This document shows, piece by piece, positions 30,107 through 42,244 of a stretch of DNA of 64,000 nucleotides. The stretch spans positions 32,501-96,500 of the forward strand of contig CAJNDS010001990.1 of the NCBI GenBank assembly GCA_905221605.1. Direction: 5' to 3'. The position numbers and the translations under genes are program-made. The notes under the pieces are model-generated. The model was not told where the DNA came from, did no database searches, and saw nothing but the letters and a program-made list of their open reading frames with translations. Source of the stretch: Symbiodinium natans (lineage: Eukaryota; Sar; Dinophyceae; Suessiales; Symbiodiniaceae). Numbering within the stretch: position 1 is the stretch's first letter; each line of letters begins with the position of its first letter.

Positions 30107-30231
30107 GCTGTCATATGCGCCGAGAGCTTGCGGTGGCCCTTCTGTAGCTTTTGGCAGCAACGCCCCCCCATCAGAGGGTGCTCAGAGCCCACCCTACCTC
30201 GGATTTTCTCAGCGTCCCCCCGCGGCGCGCC

Positions 30232-33200
30232 ATGGGTCAGTGCGCCAGCACGAAGGGGGAGAAGTACCGGCCGCTGGGCGACGTGCTTCGCGCCAAGGTG
30301 CTGCCGGTGCACGCAGGTGTCGAATTGCCAGGTGGGGTTGTGAAAGCACCGCGTCTTGCGGTTTAGACAGGAAGGCGCCCGAGTAGCGTGTAGCTTGTAA
30401 AGCGAGAAGGAGTCTGGTGCCAAATGCGAAAATGAGCAGAGCATGCTGGTAGTTTTTTAGAGGGCCCCAGCTTGGAGGTATCCCTAAACCCTCAACCCAT
30501 CTACAGCCTCAACCCATCCAAACCCTTTTCCCTTTGCTCACGAAGGCTCTGGCATCAACCTCGGCCTCTGTGCTTCTGGGGGTGGTGCCCGGGCGATGTC
30601 CTTCACAACAGGCGTGTACCGCGCGCTGAACCAGTTGGAGCTCATCCCCGAGCTGGACGCCATAAGTTCCGTGTCGGGTGGGACGTGGTGCTCATCCATT
30701 TTCATGTTTGGCAAGGAGTTCAAGGGGGAACCGATTGAAACTGCGGAGCTGTTGGGAAAAGCGACGGTTCCATCGGAGCTGACCATGGAGGCACTCAAGG
30801 AAGGCTTGGTGCCCCTTGTCTCAGGCATGGTGAGTGGCGATTCCAACGGCATTCTCAAGTCTTTGCTGGCTGAGCACAAGGGTCGAGAGTACGAGGTGGT
30901 AAACCCTAAACCCTAAACCCTAAACCCTAAACCCTAAACCCTAAACCCTAAACCCTAATCCCTAAACCCTAAACCCTAAACCCTAAACCCTGTAAGGTAC
31001 CCCGAATTTCGTAAGCCCCCAGGTGTGGCCCAAGCTGATGTCGGAGTGGCTCCTGCGGCACTTCGATGGGCTGGGCAGCCTCGAGGCCTACATGGCCCAA
31101 GAGAAGGACCTGAAGCGCATCAGGGAGGATAATCCTCAGCTGGAGAAGAAGCCCTTCCTCACGCCCCGAGCCGATCGTCCCAAGACCTTCGTCATGAACG
31201 GCTGCACTTTGTCGCCCCTGAAATACCAAGCCACCACGGAGAACGTGGTGTCCTTCCAGATGTGTCCGGACTTCACCGGCAGCCCCTTCTACCCCCGCAA
31301 TCGAGAGGTGAAGTACACCATGGCACCCATCTTGCCCTGCCACTAGGTAGGCTCCTGGGATATTTTTAATCTTTCCCCTTCTTGGGTTTAAGAGGACCAT
31401 CTTTCCCCTTATTGGGCATAAGAGGATCACATTGAGGAGTCCTCTTAAGAGGGTTTTAAAGGGCCATCCTAGGCAAGGACTTCGGCCTCTCCGGTCTCCG
31501 GACCCTCACCCGCACCATGGGCGGAGGCTTCACCGAGACCTTTGCCTTTGGGGGCCCGGCGCCCGCCAACCAGGACGGAGGCGAGAAGTGCCCCTTGAAG
31601 GACCTGGCAGCCGAGTGGTGCCGTTTTTCCCTTTCTTTTTGTTTGGTTCAAGGTTCCCTTACCTAAACCCTTATTGCCATATGGTTTCTGGGCCACCAAG
31701 AGGAGCCCTCCAGTCCCTTCGCCCTGCCCTATGCGGTGGGCATCAGCAGCTGGGCAGTGGGAGGAGCGTTTAACCAGGTCCGCGCGTTGGGAGACTTGAC
31801 CATCATCCTTCTACAGGCACTAACCCTAAACCCTAAACCCTAAATCCAAAAAAAGAACCCTAAATCCTAAACCCTAAACCCTAAACCTTTTAACCTAAAC
31901 CTTAAAACCTGCACCCTAAACCCTACGTATCACCCTGAACCCGAGACCCCAAATCCTAAACCCCACCAAGGAAACGTGCTGAACATCCGCAAGGACTACT
32001 GGTTGGGATGTTCCCCCTTATACGAACAATCCTTAATAGGGATTATAGTACCCCCTATTATAATCCCTATGAAGGACTGTTAGTATAAGGGGGAACATCC
32101 GCAAGGACTACTGGCCCATCACCTCGGAGTTGCTGCCGAAGCGTCAGGCAGCGATCGCCTACCAGCGGCTTGGGCGCATGCTATTAACATTATGGTTTAG
32201 GGCTTAGGGTTTAGGGTTTAGGGTAAGCAAGGACCTGAAAAGTTCTGCCACCATCGTGGGGCTACCATGGTTTTCTACACTTCTGTAGCAACTTAGACAT
32301 TGAGTTACTATGATGGTAGGCTTACTACCATGGTCGGGTTCCCACTCCATTTGCTTTCAATTTGCGCGTTGCGTTTTACAATTCACTGGGAGGTTATCTA
32401 GTGCCAGACTGCAGCGCCCTATGCTGGTAACTTATAGGAGTGTAGGACTTTAGGGGTACCTTCTTGGTCCAAAGTTATAAGGGGATCCTAACATTTGGGT
32501 TCTGTATTGGTGGTCCCTCAGTCTAACCCCTAAACCCCAAACGCCTTGATAGTTTGAGTTGTAAGTTCCTGAGCAAGAGCTAAGGCTGGGAGACGGGGGG
32601 TCCCTGGACAACGCCGGGCTGCTGCCGCTGCTTCAGCGCGGGGCTCGCAAGGTCCATGGTTAGGTTTAGTTTTTACGGTTTAGGGTTTGGTTTCGGGTTC
32701 AGGGTTTGGGAACCCTAAACCCTAAACCCTAAACCCTAAACCCTAAACCCTAAACCCTAAACCCTAAACCCTAAACCCTAAACCCTAAACGCTAAACGCT
32801 AAACCCTAAAAGCCTAAACGACAGGACTCCGCCCTCCATTTCAGAGAGCCCACTGGGCTTCAACCCTGAACCCCCAGAACGCCTTTTTCGATTTTGAAAC
32901 TCCCTAATGCCCTGACAGGTGATCTGGATTTCTTCCTCCTGGACGTCCCTGAACCCTGACTACGACTGGGCTGGTGCAACGCAGGAGACCTTCAACCCGC
33001 AGGAGAGGGCCGCGACGTGAAACGCCTCTCAATGCCCTCAGCCTTTGAGAGGTTTGGGGTCACAGGCTGTCTCAGAGGTTTTCAGGGCTTTGCACCTGTG
33101 TTAGGTCTTGGAAGGTGTTTTGGGTTTGGTACCCAAAACCCTACACCCTCAACCCGAAAACCCTAAGCCCTAACAGCCTCGAAACCCTAAACCCTAAAGA

Positions 33201-35234
33201 CCCTAAGCCCTACAGCCCTCAACCCTAAACCCTAAACCCTGAACCCTGAACCCTAAACCCTAAACCCTCCCAGGAGGCGGGCGTGGTGGACCAGGTCTTC
33301 TGCACTTTCGGCTACGACTCCAGTCCCTCGGGTTCATAGCATGTCTGAGAGTGGCCAACAGCCCTGTACCCCAAGCCCCCTTCTTAGGGTTAAGGGTTTA
33401 GGGTTTAGGGTTTATAGGGTTTATGGTTTAGGAACCCTCAGTCCTCCTCTCCTGGTATCCTGCGCATCTGGATGTCTCCCGAACCCGGAGTCCCGAGTGG
33501 CCACTTCTCCTCTGCTTTGGTGGGGTTTGCGGCTCGAGTTTGGGGAATGTAGGGATTAGGGTTTAAGGTTTAGGAGGTTAAGGGTTTAGGTTGAGGGACC
33601 GTTCTCTACCTCGGGGCTTAGGGTATTGGGCCTCGTAAGGGTTCCCAAAGTAGTACAGCCCCTTGCAAAGCTCCGAAAAGCCCTTAGAGCTCCGAACCCA
33701 ACAGGGGGCCTCAAAACCCTAAACCCTAAAATCCTAAAACCCTAACTCCCTAAAACCCTAAAGCCCTAAACCCTAAACCCCAAAGTCCTACACCCCAACG
33801 TCCTAAACCCCAAAGCCCTGAACCCTAAAACCCTAGAACCTAAAACCCTAAACTCCTGGAAGAAAAGCTGCCTCTGACCCAATCGCCTCCTTCCCCTGGC
33901 GAAGTTGTCAGGCGCCGTGGGCTTTTTCTACAGCAACAACCAGGCAGGGTTTAGGGTTTAGGGTCTAGGGTTTAGGGTTTAGGGTTTAGGGTTTAGGGTT
34001 TAGGGTTTAGGGTTTAGGATTTAGGGGGGAATAGGGCTATTGGGGGGGCTGGGCTTCTTGTTCTGTCATCGGGGTGTCGGCTTCAGTCGGGCGTCTAGCT
34101 GTAAACCCTAAGCCTTAAACCCTGAACCCTAAAACGCTAAAACCTCCTGGGAGATTTGGCTCTGCAACCCCGACTCCTGAGCCCTAAACCCTAGAACCCG
34201 AAACCCTAAACCCTAAGCAAGCCCAACACCCTCAACTGCGCGCGCAAACTCTTCCTCCGAAACCCTAAACCCTAAACCCTAAACCCTAAACCCTAAACCC
34301 TAAACCCTAAACCCTAAACCCTAAACCCTAAACCCTAAACCCTAAACCCTAAACCCTAAACCCTAAACCCTAAACCCTAAACCCTAAACCCTCAGGTCTT
34401 CGAGAGGGACCAGTGCCTGCCACTCTCGCAGGAACTCGTTTCCCTGAAGAGCCAAGGACTTACCGTTGGTTAGCAGGGAATGAGGGAAACATTTCCCTAT
34501 ACATACCCTTGAAAGGGGTTGTAAAGGCCCTGCATATACCCTTTAAGGGAATCTATAGGGCCCTCTATATACCCTTTAAGGGAGTATATAGGCTAAGGGG
34601 TACCTATTTTCCCCCCATTGCCTGCTAACCCAACAGTAAGAGGAAAGCCGGTGGTCGTGCGCAAGAAGCTCAAAGTGCTCCCGAACGCCTGGTGGGGCAT
34701 CGACGGAGGCTACGACCTGGAGTTTGTGCCTTGGCATGATTGAAGAAGTTGCTTCTGTTGTTTAATTTCCCTATATTATTATTCTTATTTTCATCATTAG
34801 TAAAAATAATACTAATTACTACTAAAATTATTAAGACGGCCTTCATGCCGGCCTCCTGTGTGGGGGCAGCCTAGGTGCTCATCTACTTGGAGCAATGCAG
34901 AGAGTTCGAGGAGATGTTGCCGGAGGAAACCCGGCAGGAGATTGCCAGAGGTGCGGAAGGAGCCTTTGCCAATTATCCCGTCTACCCAGTGACAGGTGGG
35001 CATTTTTTCCAAAGTAGGGGAACCCTTTTGGGGGCTTCCTGTAGTAAGGATTATGCTTTTTTGGGGTGTATTGAGGGTACCCCCCCCCCCCCCCCTCTTT
35101 TTTTCGGAAACCCCCCAGGTCAAAATGAGGGCGACCTGCTTGGGCTCACAGCTCAGCAGTCGCACCTCCTTGCAGCCCAGGCGGAGTACAGCGTCCGGGC
35201 AAACAAAGAGCTCTTTCGGAAGCTGCTTAGCTAG
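30232..35234 (+). CDS. Cytosolic phospholipase A2/lysophospholipase-like protein, 13 exons
   Basis: Hydrolyses acyl chains from (lyso)phospholipids if active. Exons: 30232-30316, 30546-30895, 31023-31343, 31472-31613, 31701-31777, 31971-32180 (split by an element), 32585-32653, about 33280-33335, 33912-33943, 34396-34456, 34643-34735, 34875-34995, 35119-35234 (stop TAG). Catalytic features: oxyanion loop SGGGARAM, nucleophile Ser in SVSGGTW (codon 30674), catalytic Asp in DGGSLDN (codon 32592). The start MGQCAS fits N-myristoylation plus palmitoylation and hence membrane anchoring. Exon 2 is preceded and followed by telomeric repeat or elements; introns include families A, C, D, E and I. Boundaries at 31343, 31613 and 31777 need non-GT donors. 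Confidence 0.83.
30896..31022. repeat. Intron made of (CCCTAAA)n
   Basis: The phospholipase intron 2 is almost entirely CCCTAAA repeat plus a family D-like right end (GAATTTCGTAAGCCCCCAG). Confidence 0.85.
31344..31472. mobile_element. Introner, family I, copy 1
   Basis: Begins (TAG)GTAGGCTCCTGGGATA, ends GGGCCATCCTAG; a second copy is at 52114-52206. CTAGG is repeated at both junctions. Confidence 0.65.
31614..31700. mobile_element. Introner, family E, copy in the phospholipase gene
   Basis: GTGGTGCCGTTTTTCCC at the left, CAAGGTTCCCTT in the middle, GGGCCACCAAG at the right; same layout as the RPL4 introns. Confidence 0.7.
32003..32104. mobile_element. Introner, family C, inside a coding exon
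   Basis: Starts TTGGGATGTTCCCCCTTATA; the right arm is its complement (AGTATAAGGGGGAACATCC). The exon sequence GAACATCCGCAAGGACTACTGG is present on both sides (first 20: GAACATCCGCAAGGACTACT), at 31981-32002 and 32093-32114. Removing one copy restores the frame across RKDYWPITS. Confidence 0.85.
32700..32820. repeat. Telomeric array (CCCTAAA)n
   Basis: About 16 units in a phospholipase intron; preceded by short TTTAGGG-like sequence. Confidence 0.93.
33944..34395. repeat. Intron bracketed by inverted telomeric arrays
   Basis: GGGTTTAGGG array directly after the exon (33947-34025), CCCTAAA array of about 19 units (34261-34390) directly before the CTCAG acceptor. Confidence 0.9.
34457..34642. 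mobile_element. Introner, family A, copy 1
   Basis: Left GACTTACCGTTGGTTAGCAGG, of which the first 20 read GACTTACCGTTGGTTAGCAG; right CCTGCTAACCCAACAGTAAG. The intron starts with GA and ends with AG. Internal copies of AAGGGAATATATAGG-like sequence. Confidence 0.8.
34996..35118. mobile_element. Introner, family D, copy 4
   Basis: Canonical GT-AG intron between VYPVTG and QNEGD; termini GTGGGCATTTTTTCC and TTTTTTTCGGAAACCCCCCAG, with a 17-C run. Confidence 0.75.
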
Positions 35235-35338
35235 TTGCGGCGGGCTGTCGTTGGTAAGGCTGGGTCTGGTGAGACGCAAGTTCTTGCAATTTACTACCCT
35301 GCACATTCCTTTGTGGCTTTTCCAAACTTAGGGACCCT

Positions 35339-36130
35339 ATGGTTTCACGGGTTGAGGATGAGAGTCTTGTATGGTATGTTAGGGGGACCCCGAATTTGAG
35401 GAAAGCTCTCATTCGAATGACACCTGAAGTGTGTCGCTTCCAAGTTTTACATTTTGACTGCATCGGAGAGATGCTGCTGGTTGCCTGCTGCGGCACAAGG
35501 CTGCTGCTGACAGAATTCGTCGGCACCCTGCGCAGACTGCAAGGCTCTGATGTGCCGAAAAGCGCATCAACCCTAAACCCTAAACCCTTCCTTGGGGACC
35601 ATCTGAACCCTAAAAGCGTTCAGGGCTCATATACCTCAATCGGAATTATAGTAGTATAGGGTACATGACCCAAAATTTTAGGGTTCATTTGGTCCCCAGG
35701 GTTGCAAGCCTAAACAACCCTGTATGTTATTTCAACCCCGGCTGCGCAGGTGCCCATGACATCGCGGACTTCGGCTCTTTTCGGCCCCAGAAGTGGGTTT
35801 AGGGTTTAGGGTTTAGGGTTAAGGAAACCTAGCCGAACACGTCTGAAATCCTACCCCCCCTGGACCTAGGCCTCAAACGCGCGGATCACTGGCCGACGGC
35901 CCTCCATTCAATCAACAAAACATGTGGGCAGCGCAGGTCAGTGCAGACTCATTTAGAAGCAAGGGGAAGGGTTGATGCCCCCAGACTCCTTTAGAAGCAA
36001 GGGGAAGGATTGATGCCCCCAATGCGTAAGGTACATCTCTCTTCTCTGCAGGGTGAACGATTCGGGTGCGCCCAGGATAGTCGGCTGAGCCAGATCATGG
36101 ACAACCTCAAGATTTTGCAGAAGCTTGCAG
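35339..36130 (+). CDS. Candidate exons downstream of the phospholipase, unknown
   Basis: An ATG at 35339 opens about 78 stop-free codons (MVSRVEDESLVWYVRGTPN...), then exon-like segments at 35754-35800 (HDIADFGSFRPQKW) and 36052-36130 (RLSQIMDNLKILQKLAG, CTGCAG acceptor, GTGG donor). A family B element lies at 35591-35699. No family recognised; the first part could instead be 3' untranslated sequence. Confidence 0.28.
35591..35699. mobile_element. Introner-like element, family B, copy 1
   Basis: CTTGGGGACCATCTGAACCC at the left, GGGTTCATTTGGTCCCCAGG at the right, core ATTATAGTAGTATAGGGTAC. Confidence 0.8.
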
Positions 36131-37023
36131 GTGGATACCCTAAACCCTAAACCCAAAACCCTAAACCCTAAACCCTGGGTGAGGGTTTAGGGACCTGGGC
36201 AGCTGTTGACCCTGAGACCCTGAAGCAGGAACCCTGAACTCTGAACCCTGAAACTAAACCCTTCAAACCAGGCCCCTGTCGCTGAGTGGCTGCAGCTGTG
36301 CACCGTCGACCTTGAAAGGGGATGCCTAGGAACCTCATTTTTCGCAGAAGATGTCTACTGTACGAAATGTGCATATATACGAATACAAATATACATAAAA
36401 AGGGCATGTTCGCTTTGTGGGGGCCCAGGTTTAAGAAGGGCATCCGGGTGCACCCGCGAAAACATGTAAGAGCCTCCGGCGGGGTTGGGGGGGGGGGGGG
36501 GGGGTGTTGGGGGGGGGGGGGGGGGGGGGGGGGGTGGACCCCCAAACATACCCCGTAACATGCACCTGAAATTACAGGGAAAGTAGCTCATGATGCCGCG
36601 AAACATACCCGAAACATACACCCGAAACATACCCCGAAACATACCCGATTAGGGCTTGGGGTTTAGGATGCAAGGTTTTATGTTTAGGGTTTGGTATTAT
36701 GAAGAAGCCTGGAGTCTGGACTCAAGAACCAGGCTCGTGCAAGGGATGGCGTCGCAGACCTTGGACCTCTCCCTCGCTCCTGCGAGCCTCCAGGAACCCT
36801 AAAGTTAGGCTCAAGATACTCCTCATCCCCGTCAGGGGAAGTGTTCTTTTGAGATATAAGTCCTGGAAGGGAGGTGTAGCTGGGACTGAAAGAGAGGCTT
36901 TTGACTTATGCAGCCATGTCGGCTTGCTCTGCCGTGCCAGACTTAGAGTTTGGGGTTTAGGGTTTAGGGTTTCGGGTTTAGGGTTTCGGGTTTAGGGTTT
37001 AGGGTTTAGGGTTTGGAGCCAGC
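36131..37023. other. Spacer before ANK2
   Basis: Short CCCTAAA and TTTAGGG blocks, a 55-base poly-G tract at 36482-36536, and repeated CGAAACATACCC units at 36600-36650. No gene I can support. Confidence 0.6.
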
Positions 37024-39146
37024 ATGCTGCACGTGCGCATGCTCTCCGGGGAGGAGCTGACAAGCATGCCGCTGGAGGAGGTGACTTACTGTTGGTTAGT
37101 AGGGAATGAGGGAATGATATACCCTACATAATCCCATAAAGGGTATATATACGGGGATAAAGGGTACCTCATTCCCTAAACCCAAAACCCAAAACCCTAA
37201 ACCCTAAACCCAAACCCTAAACCAGCAGTAAGGCGAGGAGCGTGAGGGAGGTGAAGCAGCGGTTGCATGAACTGCACGGCCTGCCCCCGCGCTTCAGGCA
37301 CCTCGGGGACCGAAGGAACCCTTTTGGTTCACATACCTGAATAGGAGCTATATTAGTATAGGGTATATGGTTCATATACCTGAATTAATAGGAATTCTTG
37401 TAGTATAGGGTATATGACCCCAATTTTGGTCCCAAAAGGCAGAGGCTCATCTTCCGGGGCGCCAGCCTGGATGACGATGACAAGCTTGACTCTCCCCTGG
37501 AACTGGACCTCGCTCCTGGGTCATTGTTGAAAGTATGTTTCATTTTTTTGAATATTTAAACCCAATAAGGAACAAAAAGATCATGTTTATGTTTTTTGCG
37601 AATACTTAAGCCCAACAAGGAACAAACAATGATCATTTTTTAAATAGCACCCCAACGATGGTGCAGGTTCTGCAATCTTTCTCCGCTGATTGCCAGACAG
37701 TGGACGAGCTCTCAGCCGCTGCCAGGGCTGGCTCAGTAGACAAGGCGCACGTTTAAGGGCTTAGGGTTTTTGGGATTTAGGGCTTAGGGTTTCAGGGTTT
37801 AGGGTTTTAAGGTTTTAGGGTTTTAGGTTTTTAGGGTTTAGGGTTTTCCAGCGTGACCGGGGCAATCATGTCATGTAGGGGTCGGAATAAATTACTAGTA
37901 GTATTCCCTTATGGCCCCTTTATAAATTTGCTTTTAAGGCCCCAAAGCGAACCCTACTCGTCCGAACCTTCCGAAACCCTGCAGGTCGAATCCCTTCTGC
38001 AGCTACCCGCGGACCCCGACCTTGCCCCAAGGACTCCTTGGGGACCAAACGAATCCTAAAGGGGTTTAGGGTTCAATTACCTTAATAGGAGTTATAGTAG
38101 TATAGGGTATATGGCCCCAAATTTAGGGTTCATCTGGTCCCCAAGGACTGGTCTGGCGCCGCTTATGGAGGCACCTTCGGGACCAGATGAACCGGAAAAG
38201 TGGTTATGGTCATGGTTCACACACTGTACCTTCTAAAAGAGGTTCTAGTCGCATAGGGCATTTGATATAATTATAGGGTATAATGATGGCCCAATTTTTC
38301 AGGTCTCGTTTGGGCCCCAAGGCATGTCGAGCGGGCCATGCTGAAGTCGCACGCTTGCTGTTGGAGGCCGGCGCCAACAAGGACTCGGCCCACAATCTTC
38401 CTGCTGCCACGGCTGCGCGTTTATTGTGTCCAGATGGGATTTCAATGCCTGCAGACACTCTCATTACAGCCATGATGCTCGCAGCTCGCGGAGGTCATGT
38501 GGAAGTTGTGCGATTGCTGATGGAGGCCGGTGCCGACAAGGACGTGACCACGAAGGGTCGACGCACAGCCCTGATCTTCGCAGCAATTCCAGGCCACGTT
38601 GCCGTCATGCGATTGCTCGTGGAGGCCGGCGCGGACAAGGACGTGGTCAGCAACAGTGGCCATACAGCCCTAATGCTCGCGGCAGGGAGAGGCCATGTTG
38701 ACGTCGCGCGATTGCTGGTGCAGGCCGGCGCCGACATGAATGTGGCCGACAAAACCGGCAATACTGCTTTGACCATCGCAATTGTGGAGTTCAAGGTTGA
38801 AGTGGCACGCTTCTTGTTGGAAGCCGGTGCCGGCAAGGACTTGGCCGACAAGGCAGGCCGCACAGCCCTGATCCTCGCAGCTCGCGACGGCATCGTGGAG
38901 GTTGCGCGGTCGCTGGTGGAGGCCGGTGCCAACAAGGATGTGGCCGACAAGAAGGGCCGCACGGCCCTGATGTATGCCGCTGTGAGGGGCTATGATGGAG
39001 TCGTGCGATTGCTGGTGGAGGCCGGCGCCGACACGGGCTTGGTCGACCAGGGTGGCGACACAGCCCTAATGAAAGGAATCCTCCATGCTAAAGTGGTGCA
39101 AGTGCTGCAGGAGTATGAGACGCAGCGAGCGCATGTTCAGCCCTAG
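37024..39146 (+). CDS. Ubiquitin-like/ankyrin-repeat protein (ANK2), seven exons
   Basis: Exons: 37024-37080, 37233-37297, 37439-37511, 37667-37744, 37985-38031, 38146-38170, 38322-39146 (stop TAG). The N-terminus MLHVRMLSGEEL with PPRFRQRLIFRGASLDD is a ubiquitin-type fold; seven to eight ankyrin repeats follow, each TALxxAAxxGHVxVxRLLxEAGADKD. Likely a protein-interaction adaptor; partner unknown. Joining these exons gives an uninterrupted frame that aligns residue for residue with ANK1. Only one intron starts with GT; four use GC (37298, 37512, 37745, 38171) and one GA (38032). Three introns are family B elements, one family A. Confidence 0.87.
37081..37232. mobile_element. Introner, family A, copy 2 (ANK2 intron 1)
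   Basis: GTGACTTACTGTTGGTTAGT at the left, CAGCAGTAAG at the right, with short CCCTAAA/CCCAAAA repeat before the acceptor. ANK1 lacks it. Confidence 0.8.
37298..37438. mobile_element. Introner, family B, copy 2 (ANK2 intron 2)
   Basis: GC-AG intron, left GCACCTCGGGGACCGAAGG, right TTTTGGTCCCAAAAG; the motif AGTATAGGGTATATG occurs twice. AGGCA is repeated at both junctions. Confidence 0.8.
38032..38145. mobile_element. Introner, family B, copy 3 (ANK2 intron 5)
   Basis: GA-AG intron; CCTTGGGGACCAAACGAATC at the left and GGTTCATCTGGTCCCCAAG at the right. CCCCAAGGACT occurs at both junctions. Confidence 0.85.
38171..38321. mobile_element. Introner, family B, copy 4 (ANK2 intron 6)
   Basis: GC-AG intron; left GCACCTTCGGGACCAGATGA, right GGTCTCGTTTGGGCCCCAAG; AGGCA at both junctions. 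Confidence 0.8.
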
Positions 39147-39464
39147 CATCAAGACGACAGGTCAAAGGGCCCCTCTCCTTTGCATCGCAGAAAATGCCGA
39201 TTACAGCCGGGTAAGGGGTTGGGGGTCAAGGCTTCGGCCAGTGTGAAGAACTATGCCACTTCGAAAGCGGACACCTTTCTGCCCTAAACCCTAACCCCTA
39301 AACCCTAAACCCCCTTTCTGGACCTGAAGCTATTTAAATTCGGGAGGACCATTTTTTGGCTTAGTTCCGCCCGTAAACCCTTAAGCACCTTCGACCCTAA
39401 ACATACCCTGATCACAACACCTGTCGCCTGCCCACCCCCTCCCCCCATTGTCGAGCAAACCCAA
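39147..39464. other. 3' flank of ANK2, nothing recognised
   Basis: Unique sequence with one short CCCTAAA block near 39285-39310. Confidence 0.5.
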
Positions 39465-39850
39465 ATACATACACATATACACATGCATCTACATATACAT
39501 ATTCACATACACATACCCATACACATACATATACATTTACATGTACATTTACATATACACATACATATGCACATACAAATACACATACATATACACATAC
39601 ATATACATATACATATACACATACATATACACATACACATACACATACATATACATATACATATACATAGACATAGACATATACATATGTACTGAAGTTG
39701 CATACATATGTATATATATATATATATATAGATGTGTATATATACATGTATATGTTTATATAGGTGTGTATATATATATATATATCTATGTATGTATGTA
39801 TGTATATATATATATATATATACGTGTGAAACGTGATGGAAATATACATA
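39465..39850. repeat. (ACATATAC)n/(ATAC)n microsatellite
   Basis: Alternating purine-pyrimidine repeat with TATATATA blocks on the right. Large frames on both strands are artefacts; likely Z-DNA or cruciform-prone. Confidence 0.96.
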
Positions 39851-41930
<2,080 letters not shown>

Positions 41931-42244
41931 CTAAACCTCAACCCCTGAAGACCACCAACCCTCAAATCTTAGACGCTGCAGTTTTTCAACGGTGAACAAT
42001 GGTCCCTCTTTGCGTGCCTTGAATGTACGGGCTGTAGGATCACGGGGGCCCCAGAAGGGGTGCAGAGAACGTACGTAACGTAGCCTGTGTCCCCCTAAGC
42101 CCTAAACCCTAAACCCGAAGCCCTGATCACTATTATGATTATTATGACTATTATCATTATTACGATGATCAAGATTACAGAAGGGCCTGGCGTGGGGCCT
42201 GCGTTTTTACATACCACACTTCTATATCAGCTTGGGTGTTTTCT

